From contig JBLNCE010000058.1 of assembly GCA_050260415.1 (NCBI GenBank), positions 1-9,862 of the forward strand: 9,862 nucleotides of DNA, written 5' to 3'. The notes below the pieces were generated by a model. It was not told the origin of the DNA, made no database searches, and worked only from the letters and a program-made list of their open reading frames with translations. The DNA comes from JBLNCE01 sp050260415 (GTDB taxonomy: Bacteria > Bacillota > UBA4882 > JAAYXC01). This document shows, in pieces, positions 1 to 5,110 of the stretch. How positions within the stretch are numbered: position 1 is the stretch's first letter; every line of letters starts with the position of its first letter. A program made the translations under genes and the position numbers.

Positions 1-62
1 GTCATACGATTGCGCGATTCATCTTTGACGCGCCAGATTTCGCACATGATCTCATGCGTCAT
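1..62 (-). CDS. Partial small hypothetical protein downstream of the toxin gene
   Basis: Only the first 20 codons lie inside the window; the gene continues past position 1. Reading the minus strand, a G-rich Shine-Dalgarno (GGGGGGAG, about 71-78) lies 7-8 nt before an ATG at 62-60, followed by an open frame starting MTHEIMCEIWRVKDESRNRM. This resembles the N-terminus of short (~60-80 aa) uncharacterised proteins often found beside toxin-antitoxin genes, which begin with an E-I/V-W/R-x-I/V-K/R-D/E-E pattern. It starts about 50 nt after the toxin stop on the same strand, so it may belong to the same transcript. No function can be assigned. The call rests on the SD, the open frame and that loose resemblance. 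Confidence 0.6.
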   Translation of the reverse strand, partial: MTHEIMCEIWRVKDESRNRM

Positions 63-111
63 CTTACACTCCCCCCTTAGCCAGCGCCTTTCGTGCCCGG
101 TCTATCTCTCT

Positions 112-399
112 CTATCTGCCCTTCCAATACCCCGGCCGGCGGTGGAGATGGGAAACAGCAATGATGCTGATACGATCTGAATCTAATTGATAGACTATAC
201 CGAATGGAAACCGATTTGTTAAGCATCGGCGAGTGTTCTTGGAGAGGGGGGACCAAGCCTCTGGGTATTCGATGATGCGTGCGATTGTGGCATATACTTC
301 TTCAGCAAATTGGATCCCGATGCCCGATAGACATTCCTCGTAATACTCTACTGCCTCGTTGAATTCCGTCACGGCAGCCGGATGAAAAGAGAATCTCAT
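112..399 (-). CDS. ParE/RelE-superfamily toxin of a type II toxin-antitoxin system
   Basis: A 95-aa protein with the layout of the ParE/RelE toxin superfamily. It has an N-terminal strand and helix (FSFHPAAVTEFNEAVEYYEE), a central arginine-rich turn (NTRRCLTNRFPFGIVYQ), and the characteristic C-terminal strand ending (ISIIAVSHLHRRPGYWKGR). RelE-like members cleave mRNA on the ribosome and ParE-like members poison gyrase; the sequence does not decide which applies here. The chosen ATG (399-397) overlaps the antitoxin stop as ATGA, the usual translational coupling in such modules. An upstream in-frame TTG at 417 would add six residues (MRAVSP) and has no well-spaced SD. Neighbouring genes are the antitoxin upstream and a partial small gene downstream. 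The catalytic residues of RelE are not strictly conserved in this superfamily, so activity cannot be read off. Confidence 0.85.
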   Translation of the reverse strand: MRFSFHPAAVTEFNEAVEYYEECLSGIGIQFAEEVYATIARIIEYPEAWSPLSKNTRRCLTNRFPFGIVYQLDSDRISIIAVSHLHRRPGYWKGR

Positions 400-857
400 C
401 GGTGATACCGCTCGCAAATCTTGGAGAAGACCTCTTCCCCGGAAACAAGTTCCACCTCACCTTTTGCTATCTGGGCCACTCGCCGCTCCGCTTCTTCGCC
501 CCAGAGCCGGTCGATTTCGGCCTGGATAGGCAGGTTCAGGCTTGCCAAGAGCTGCTCGATCAAGACCATCCGTGCATCCGCAGGTAAAGATAGTGCATCT
601 TCCAGAATCCTTCTACAACCCTCGAGAGGTTTTTTCCCCTCCTCACCGTGATTGAACGGGATATTGACAGACGACTCCTCATGCTCTATCTCCCGCATGG
701 CGCTATAAAGTGATAGATTCGACCTGTCCCGGCATTCCTGACAAAACGCATCGCGATCCGCTTTAGTCTTGAGGTATTCCAGAAAACTCAGGACCTCGGC
801 TTGATATGACGCCGGCAGGTCTTCAAGGATTTTTTGGATCTTCTCACTCGGCAGCAT
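396..857 (-). CDS. Antitoxin of the TA pair; apparent two-family fusion
   Basis: A 153-aa protein just upstream of, and overlapping, the toxin gene. The ATG at 857 has a near-perfect Shine-Dalgarno (AAGGAGGT, 864-871) with a 6-nt spacer. Residues ~5-35 (LEDLPASYQAEVLSFLEYLK) match the N-terminus of DUF2281/VapB-like antitoxins, and residues ~47-68 (SLYSAMREIEHEES) match their C-terminal 'S-AMRG-E-E' signature. Residues ~80-150 look like a separate antitoxin, the addiction-module component family (PF09720-like): LSLPADARMVLIEQLLASL, then E-D-LW-EE-RR-AQI-KGEVELVSGEEVF. Each half normally occurs as its own ~70-90-aa protein, so this is about double length. It should neutralise the toxin and may repress its own promoter. 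No classical AbrB or ribbon-helix-helix DNA-binding motif is obvious to me. Family assignment is from memory of motifs. Confidence 0.8.
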   Translation of the reverse strand: MLPSEKIQKILEDLPASYQAEVLSFLEYLKTKADRDAFCQECRDRSNLSLYSAMREIEHEESSVNIPFNHGEEGKKPLEGCRRILEDALSLPADARMVLIEQLLASLNLPIQAEIDRLWGEEAERRVAQIAKGEVELVSGEEVFSKICERYHR

Positions 858-898
858 GAGTAGACCTCCTTACAAGAGGTTTGGTGAGTCCTGCCTTT

Positions 899-927
899 AT
901 TCTACCCCACTCTGGCGGTTAATGGAA
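899..927 (-). promoter_or_regulatory. Candidate promoter for the toxin-antitoxin operon
   Basis: On the minus strand a good -10 (TAGAAT, 899-904) sits about 40 nt before the antitoxin start. A weak -35 (TTCCAT, 922-927) lies 17 bp upstream of it. The -10 is convincing and the -35 is poor, so the promoter may depend on other contacts. Short GAGT/ACTC arms flank the -10 and could be an autoregulatory operator, but they are too short to claim. Confidence 0.35.
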
Positions 928-1069
928 GCGGAGCATTCCCCCCGGCGCCCGGAATAAGCGGACCGTGTCTACCCCTCAGAGAATGCGGCATATGGGCCGA
1001 AGGCCGGGGGTGAGTTAAACATTCCACCCGACTCCCCAATCTCAAAATCTTCCCACAACTCTATCTCCA

Positions 1070-1125
1070 CCCCTCCCCCCGCCCCTCTCCCAAATTCACG
1101 TCAAGAGAGGGGCCGCGTCTTCGCG
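1070..1125 (-). other. G-rich run and hairpins downstream of nrdD
   Basis: The 290-nt gap 858-1147 has no gene I can support. In the nrdD transcript sense (minus strand), a 9-bp stem GCCCCTCTC/GAGAGGGGC (1081-1089 with 1105-1113, 15-nt loop) comes just after a small CGCG/CGCG hairpin (1114-1125). It runs into a G-rich tract (1070-1091) of four G-runs of 3, 4, 6 and 4, separated by AGA, C and A. That tract fits a G-quadruplex pattern and overlaps one arm of the stem, so the two folds exclude each other. There is no U-tract, so this is not a canonical intrinsic terminator. It may still stop or stabilise the nrdD message, or be a decayed intergenic repeat. Confidence 0.5.
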
Positions 1126-1147
1126 CCGGGGGCGGGGCTCGTCCTAA

Positions 1148-3259
1148 TTACGCATGCACTTTCCGATCCTTCAACTCCGCCTGCTTCGCGTCGTTGAACC
1201 TGTCCACCGTGGACAGATACCCCGTAATCCTCCGTACCCGCCGGATCTCCCCGCCGCCGCAGGACGGGCAGTTATCGGGGAAGATGCCCCGGTGGCCGCA
1301 GGCGTGGCACTCGTCGATGGGGAAATTGATGCCGACGTAGCCCATGTCGCAGGCGGCCATGTGGCGGAGGAGGGTCTCGTAGGCCTCGGGGTTATGGACC
1401 GGCGGGGACGACAGCTCGACGTAGCTGATGTGGCCGGCGTTGGTCAGTTTGTGGAACGGGCCCTCGATCATGATCTTCTCAAAGCTGCCGATCTCGAAAT
1501 CCACCGGCACGTGAAAGCTGTTGGTGTAGTACTCCCGGTCGGTCACGCCCGGGACCAGGCCGAAGACCTTGCGATCGAGGCCCACGAAGCGGCCGGAGAG
1601 GCCCTCGGCGGGCGTGGCCAGGAGGGTGTAGTTGAGGTCGTACTCCTCAGCCAGTTGGTCGACCTTGCGCCGCATCAGGCTCACGATCTCCTCGCCGAGC
1701 TGGCGGGCGTCGGCGCTCTCGCCGTGGTGTTGGCCGGTCAGCGCCACCAGGGCCTCGGCCAGGCCGATGAAGCCGATCGAGAGGGTGCCGTGCTTGATCA
1801 CGGACGCGATCGGGTCGTTGGGCTTGAGCCGCTCCGAGTCGAGGTAGATATGCTGGCCCATGAGGAAGGGCATGTCCTTGACCCGCAGGCGCGACTGGAT
1901 CCGGTAGCGGTGATAGAGCTGGCGGGCGGCCAGATCCATGATCGCGTCCAGGCCGTCGTAAAAGGCCTCGAGGTCCCCGCCGGAACGCAGGGCCACGCGG
2001 GGCAGGTTGATAGTTGTAAAGGAGATGTTGCCGCGACCGTCCGTGACCTCGGCCCCGTGCCGGTTGGCGATGACCCTCGTCCGGCAGCCCATGTAGCCCA
2101 CTTCCGTGCCGTACGGCGCGTTAAAGGAGGAATCCATGAAGGAGAAGGTCGGGTTGAGCCGCTGCGCGGAGACCCGCATCGCCAGTTGGAACAGGTCGAA
2201 GTTCGGATCACCCGGGTCGAAGTTGACGCCCTTCTTGACCCGGAAGATTATGTTCGGGAAGATCGGCGTCTCGCCGCGGCCGAGGCCCTTTTCGTGCGCG
2301 AGCAGGAGGGCGCGGGTGACCAGGCGCCCCTCGGGGCTCGTGTCCGCGCCCACGTTGAGGCTGCTGAAGGGCACCTGCGCGCCGGCGCGACTATGCATGG
2401 AGTTGAGGTTATAGATCAGGGCTTCCATCGCCTGGTAGACCTCGTTCTCGTCCGCGCCCTGGACGAACTGCGCCATGTCGCGGTCGAAAAAGGCGAAGGA
2501 CTGCCCGCCGTGCATGTCGTTCTGCGAACTTTGGAGGATGATGCAGGCCAGGGCGGCGGCGGAGCCGATCCGCTTCGGCGGGCGGATGTAGCCGTGCCCG
2601 TTGTCGAAACCTTCCGAAAGGAGCCTGGCCAACGGGATCTGCACGCAGGTCAGGGTCTTGGCGTAGAAATCCAGGTCGTGGATATGCAGATCCCCTTCCT
2701 GGTGGGCGCGGGCGATGTCTTCCGGGATCAGCCGCGTCAGGTAATAGCGTTTGCTGGCCGCGGACGCGATCTGCAGCATCTTGGCGGACGGGGAATTGCT
2801 GATGTTGGCGTTTTCCCGGCTGGTCTCGACGAGGATATCCTCGACCACGTCCATGAGTTCGGACTTGGCCTCGCGGAGCCGCGTGCGCCGATCCCGGTAG
2901 AGAATGTAGGCTTTGGCCGTCTTGGCGTGGCCTGTCTCGATGAGGACTTTTTCCACCGCGTCCTGGACATCCTCGACCGAGTGGATGCCGCCGCTCTTCT
3001 TGGCGATGAGGAACTTGACCACCGCCTCGGCCAATTCCTCGGCCAGCTGGCTGTCCTCACCACCGACCGCCTTGGCGGCCTTGAAGATCGCCGCCGCGAT
3101 CTTACCGCGGTCGAACGCCACCACCCGCCCGTCGCGCTTGCGGATGGACTTGAAGATGCGGTCCATCGGCTGCAACGGTTGGAGCGTGAGCATCTGCACC
3201 CTGCTCTTACCGCGTTCCGGCTCCTCCGGCAGGACCAGCTCTTCTTGGATCTTGGCCAA
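1148..3259 (-). CDS. nrdD: Anaerobic (class III) ribonucleoside-triphosphate reductase
   Basis: Cytoplasmic glycyl-radical enzyme that reduces NTPs to dNTPs for DNA synthesis without oxygen. The 703-aa protein has an N-terminal ATP-cone (about residues 36-128, beginning KSIRKRDGRVVAFD) for allosteric control, then the ten-stranded barrel domain. Recognisable catalytic parts are Cys205 (LTCVQ) and the likely thiyl-radical Cys392 (MGCRTR). A zinc site follows at Cys651, 654, 664 and 667 (CHACGH...CPSC). The glycyl-radical loop RITGYL places the radical on Gly680. Length is usual for the family. The start is TTG (3259-3257), chosen for GGGAGGAG at 3266-3273 with a 6-nt spacer; later Met23 and Met32 lack such support. 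It lies 27 nt after nrdR, clearly co-transcribed. The activase gene nrdG, often adjacent, is not in this window, so it must be encoded elsewhere. Confidence 0.97.
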   Translation of the reverse strand: MAKIQEELVLPEEPERGKSRVQMLTLQPLQPMDRIFKSIRKRDGRVVAFDRGKIAAAIFKAAKAVGGEDSQLAEELAEAVVKFLIAKKSGGIHSVEDVQDAVEKVLIETGHAKTAKAYILYRDRRTRLREAKSELMDVVEDILVETSRENANISNSPSAKMLQIASAASKRYYLTRLIPEDIARAHQEGDLHIHDLDFYAKTLTCVQIPLARLLSEGFDNGHGYIRPPKRIGSAAALACIILQSSQNDMHGGQSFAFFDRDMAQFVQGADENEVYQAMEALIYNLNSMHSRAGAQVPFSSLNVGADTSPEGRLVTRALLLAHEKGLGRGETPIFPNIIFRVKKGVNFDPGDPNFDLFQLAMRVSAQRLNPTFSFMDSSFNAPYGTEVGYMGCRTRVIANRHGAEVTDGRGNISFTTINLPRVALRSGGDLEAFYDGLDAIMDLAARQLYHRYRIQSRLRVKDMPFLMGQHIYLDSERLKPNDPIASVIKHGTLSIGFIGLAEALVALTGQHHGESADARQLGEEIVSLMRRKVDQLAEEYDLNYTLLATPAEGLSGRFVGLDRKVFGLVPGVTDREYYTNSFHVPVDFEIGSFEKIMIEGPFHKLTNAGHISYVELSSPPVHNPEAYETLLRHMAACDMGYVGINFPIDECHACGHRGIFPDNCPSCGGGEIRRVRRITGYLSTVDRFNDAKQAELKDRKVHA

Positions 3260-3286
3260 CCCTATCTCCTCCCGTTCCCTTGATAT

Positions 3287-3736
3287 TTAATGCCTGAGCG
3301 CCTCCAGTTCATCCCGGAAGGTATCCAGGTCCTTGAACTCCCGGTAGACGGAGGCAAAGCGCACATACGCCACCGCGTCCAGATCACGCAGCACCTTCAT
3401 GACGCGTTCCCCGATCTCGGCCGTCGGCACTTCGCGATCGCCTGTATTCCGTAGATCCTGTTCGATCCGATCGACGAGGTTCTCCAGCGTCGTACTGGGT
3501 ATCGGCCGCTTTTCGCAAGCCTTTCTGAGGCCGGCCAAGATTTTGTGGCGATCGAAAGGTTCCCGCCGTCCATCCTTCTTCACCACCAGGAGGGCGGTCT
3601 CCTCCACCCTTTCATAAGTAGTGAATCTTTTGGCGCAGGCCAGGCATTCACGGCGTCTGCGGATGGAATTCCCGCCGTCGACGGCGCGCGAGTCAAGGAC
3701 CTTGCTCTCCGATTGGCCGCAATACGGGCAGCGCAA
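3287..3736 (-). CDS. nrdR: Transcriptional repressor NrdR
   Basis: A 149-aa Zn- and nucleotide-binding repressor of ribonucleotide reductase genes. The N-terminal zinc ribbon has Cys3, Cys6 (MRCPYCG), Cys31 and Cys34 (ECLACAKRFTTYE). The ATP-cone follows from about residue 49 (VVKKDGRREPFDRHKILAGL), and the C-terminus carries the conserved YVRFASVYREFKDL. ATP/dATP binding sets oligomeric state and DNA binding. The start is TTG at 3736-3734, because the family begins exactly MRCPYCG and GGAGG lies at 3747-3751 (10-nt spacer, with further GGTGAGG between). An in-frame ATG at 3766 adds ten residues but is preceded by a C-run and no SD; the open frame runs upstream to 4069 only by chance. It is first gene of the nrdR-nrdD operon, with NrdR-box-like sites at its own promoter. 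Confidence 0.96.
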   Translation of the reverse strand: MRCPYCGQSESKVLDSRAVDGGNSIRRRRECLACAKRFTTYERVEETALLVVKKDGRREPFDRHKILAGLRKACEKRPIPSTTLENLVDRIEQDLRNTGDREVPTAEIGERVMKVLRDLDAVAYVRFASVYREFKDLDTFRDELEALRH

Positions 3737-3779
3737 AGCCTCACCGCCTCCAGGGAATGCAATCATGGGGGGGAGTAAT

Positions 3780-3795
3780 ATACCATATATGGTGC
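3780..3795. promoter_or_regulatory. NrdR box, promoter-proximal copy
   Basis: A palindromic 16-mer centred on ACCATATATGGT. It matches the NrdR-box consensus ACACWATATATWGTGT at 12 of 16 positions by my count. It lies just downstream of the predicted transcription start of nrdR, where a bound repressor would block initiation. Confidence 0.75.
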
Positions 3796-3802
3796 CTGTT
3801 GT

Positions 3803-3832
3803 ATTATAAGTCTCAAGATGTAGAGTTGTCGA
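3803..3832 (-). promoter_or_regulatory. Sigma70-type promoter of nrdR-nrdD
   Basis: On the minus strand a perfect -10 (TATAAT, 3803-3808) is preceded, after 18 bp, by TCGACA (3827-3832), five of six to the -35 consensus. Transcription would start near 3796, giving a 5' leader of about 60 nt before the TTG start. The -10 lies within the 15-bp linker between the two NrdR boxes, so repressor on both sites would cover the core promoter. Confidence 0.75.
3811..3826. promoter_or_regulatory. NrdR box, promoter-distal copy
   Basis: A weaker 16-mer (TCTCAAGATGTAGAGT) matching the NrdR-box consensus at 11 of 16 positions. Its centre is exactly 31 bp from that of the other box, with a 15-bp linker. This is the tandem geometry known for NrdR operators in Streptomyces and E. 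coli. It fills the -10/-35 spacer. Confidence 0.6.
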
Positions 3833-3835
3833 CCT

Positions 3836-3864
3836 CTGTCTTCGTGCCTGGCACACGATGACAG
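3836..3864. repeat. Inverted repeat just upstream of the nrdR -35
   Basis: A 29-bp imperfect palindrome: CTGTC, one mismatch, TCGTG-type arm, 7-nt centre, and the mirrored arm ending GACAG. Ten of eleven arm positions pair. It ends 4 bp upstream of the predicted nrdR -35 element, a typical place for an activator or redox-regulator site. It matches neither the Fnr (TTGAT-N4-ATCAA) nor the Rex consensus, so no regulator can be named. Confidence 0.45.
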
Positions 3865-4102
3865 CTCGCGGAAGCGGGCAATCGAATGAAACGTCGTTGA
3901 TACGTCGGGAATCGCCGCGCCAGGAATTCCAGTCCGGATGAGGCCCATTCCCCGGGCAAAACCGGGGTCTTAAGGAATAATAAACGACCAGGGCTTTTCG
4001 CGTGAAAGCACGTTCGCGACAAACCCTCGGATGGATGCCGATTCGGCCTCTCTCTTGGAGTCTCGGCACGGAACCTGGTCAAAAAAACCCGGTTCCAGGG
4101 CC
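3865..4102. other. Gene-free part of the nrdR/XRE divergent intergenic region
   Basis: No convincing gene lies here; open frames on either strand have no SD and no recognisable protein. Visible structure includes a 6-bp GC hairpin CCCCGG-GCAAAA-CCGGGG (3950-3967) and a weak GCTTT/AAAGC hairpin (3993-4009). There are also nested GGAACC/GGTTCC and CCTGG/CCAGG repeats around an A7 run (4070-4099). Two ACGTCG copies lie near 3891-3907. I recognise no RNA family. The density of small hairpins leaves room for an unannotated RNA or regulator sites. Confidence 0.4.
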
Positions 4103-4124
4103 GTGTTGCCCACAAAAGCAACAC
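4103..4124. repeat. Inverted repeat upstream of the XRE promoter
   Basis: GTGTTGC (4103-4109) and GCAACAC (4118-4124) form a perfect 7-bp inverted repeat around an 8-bp centre. The hexamer GTGTTG recurs at 4160-4165, overlapping the -35 of the XRE operon promoter. These repeats are therefore candidate operator half-sites for the XRE regulator or another factor. Confidence 0.45.
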
Positions 4125-4162
4125 CGGACACGAATACTTATATTGCCCGGTCGATCCGTGTG

Positions 4163-4191
4163 TTGACACCGCCAAACCCGCGTGATAACCT
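4163..4191 (+). promoter_or_regulatory. Promoter of the XRE-peptidase-membrane-GH1 operon
   Basis: A perfect -35 (TTGACA, 4163-4168), 17-bp spacer and weaker -10 (TAACCT, 4186-4191) preceded by an extended -10 TG (4183-4184). Transcription would start near 4198, about 50 nt before the GTG start. The palindrome GTGT-TG-ACAC (4160-4169) overlaps the -35, consistent with repression at this site. Confidence 0.65.
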
Positions 4192-4205
4192 AGATATGTG
4201 GCAAG

Positions 4206-4227
4206 TGGCGCGCGGCGTCCGGCGCCA
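4206..4227. repeat. Inverted repeat in the XRE leader
   Basis: TGGCGC (4206-4211) and GCGCCA (4222-4227) are perfect 6-bp arms around a 10-nt GC-rich centre. They lie between the predicted transcription start and the SD of the XRE gene. It could be an operator or a 5'-leader hairpin limiting translation; nothing here decides which. Confidence 0.4.
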
Positions 4228-4250
4228 TAACCATGCAAGGGGGTAGCCAA

Positions 4251-4658
4251 GTGAACGAGAGTTTTGGTCATTACGTTCGCGGTTTGCGTACGGAGAAAGG
4301 ACTTTCCCAACGGGAGTTGGCCCGCATGAGCGGACTGAACCATTCCGAGATCTCCCGCATCGAGGGCGGTTCCCGACCAACCCCTTCCCCCGAGAGCCTT
4401 GCCAAACTAGCACCCTACCTGGGCGTCGCCCATGAGGACTTGATGCGCCGGTTGGGCTACCTGGCCGGTAATCCGCGCTCCGGTCTCGATGAAGCGATCC
4501 GGCGGACGCTTGATGAAAACGAGGCCGTGCGGTCGTTGGTCATGCAACTCACCGGCAGGCAGCTGAGCAAGGCCGGGCAGGAGTTCCTCACGCGAACGCT
4601 GGCGGCCGCAAGTGAGCAGTTGGACCAGATGGAGCGGGAAGCAAACGACGCATGCTAG
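4251..4658 (+). CDS. XRE-family helix-turn-helix transcriptional regulator
   Basis: A 135-aa cytoplasmic DNA-binding protein. Residues ~5-62 form a Cro/C1-type HTH (YVRGLRTEKGLSQRELARMS, then GLNHSEISRIEGGSRPTPS). The recognition helix is about residues 30-40. The rest is a mostly helical tail (LDEAIRRTLDEN...QLSKAGQEFL) probably used for dimerisation or contact with its partner. The GTG at 4251 is preferred, because AGGGGGT lies about 7 nt upstream and the protein then begins directly at the HTH; the ATG at 4233 adds six residues but has no SD. It overlaps the next gene, an ImmA/IrrE-type peptidase, by 7 nt. That pairing is known from ICEBs1 ImmR/ImmA and Deinococcus DdrO/IrrE, where the peptidase cleaves the repressor. 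Autoregulation through nearby inverted repeats is inferred. Confidence 0.92.
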   Translation: MNESFGHYVRGLRTEKGLSQRELARMSGLNHSEISRIEGGSRPTPSPESLAKLAPYLGVAHEDLMRRLGYLAGNPRSGLDEAIRRTLDENEAVRSLVMQLTGRQLSKAGQEFLTRTLAAASEQLDQMEREANDAC

Positions 4659-5098
4659 CTTTCAGGGAAAAGGTCACCCTGGAGCAAGAGATGGCCGCCT
4701 TGGTCGACGAATTGCTGCTGCATCTCAGACTCCCGCCGTCTTTCACGCTCCGGGAGTTCTGTCAGGCTGTCGCCGACAGCCTGGGCACGGATCTGCATAC
4801 GTATCGCACCTTGATGCCGTCCGAGATCGGGGGGCTCGGCTTGGCCTCCCGTGACGGGCGTACCATTATCCTGGTTATCCTGGTCAACCGCCGGCATACC
4901 TTGCTGGCGGAGGACTATACCATCCTGCACGAACTCGGGCACCTCATCCTGGGCCATCTCGTTCCAAATCGTGAAGCGCAGCCCTACGACGAGTGGCGGG
5001 CCGATCTCTTCGCCCGGGTGGTCCTGGACCGCATGATATACCGCCGGCCGCGACGCCCTACCGTGCTTACCAGGCTCAGGCAGTTTTTCAGCGCATGA
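4652..5098 (+). CDS. ImmA/IrrE-type zinc metallopeptidase
   Basis: A 148-aa protein with the compact gluzincin motif ILHELGHLILGH. His93 and His97 should bind zinc, Glu94 is the catalytic base, and Glu114 in DEWRADLFA is the likely third ligand, as in ImmA/IrrE (formerly DUF955) proteins. The family cleaves XRE-type repressors on a signal, relieving repression. The first ~60 residues carry the usual helical lead-in, and the C-terminus ends in a basic stretch (RRPRRPTVLTRLRQFF). No signal peptide is seen, so it acts in the cytoplasm. The ATG lies inside the end of the XRE gene; the SD is weak (GGGAAG, 10 nt away), suggesting translational coupling. Cleavage of the neighbouring XRE protein is inferred from gene pairing. 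It is not joined here by integrase or conjugation genes. Confidence 0.88.
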   Translation: MLAFREKVTLEQEMAALVDELLLHLRLPPSFTLREFCQAVADSLGTDLHTYRTLMPSEIGGLGLASRDGRTIILVILVNRRHTLLAEDYTILHELGHLILGHLVPNREAQPYDEWRADLFARVVLDRMIYRRPRRPTVLTRLRQFFSA

Positions 5099-5110
5099 TC
5101 GGAGGAAGAA

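Noticed and set aside
1154..3283. Long plus-strand open frame (709 codons) opposite nrdD
   Set aside because: It mirrors the strongly coding nrdD frame, has no recognisable domain, and arises from GC-rich codon bias on the opposite strand.
3737..4069. N-terminal extension of NrdR up to 4069
   Set aside because: The family begins MRCPYCG; the extra sequence spans the promoter and NrdR boxes and resembles no protein.
4070..4100. Minus-strand intrinsic terminator (GC stem then T7)
   Set aside because: The stem directly before the T-run is only about 3 bp, and no upstream gene on that strand would need it.
3813..4343. Minus-strand 176-codon frame in the divergent intergenic region
   Set aside because: No SD, low-complexity-free but unrecognisable protein, and it runs antisense into the XRE gene across its promoter.
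4251..5098. XRE-ImmA pair as part of an integrative or phage element
   Set aside because: No integrase, excisionase, conjugation or phage genes and no attachment-site repeats appear in the window.
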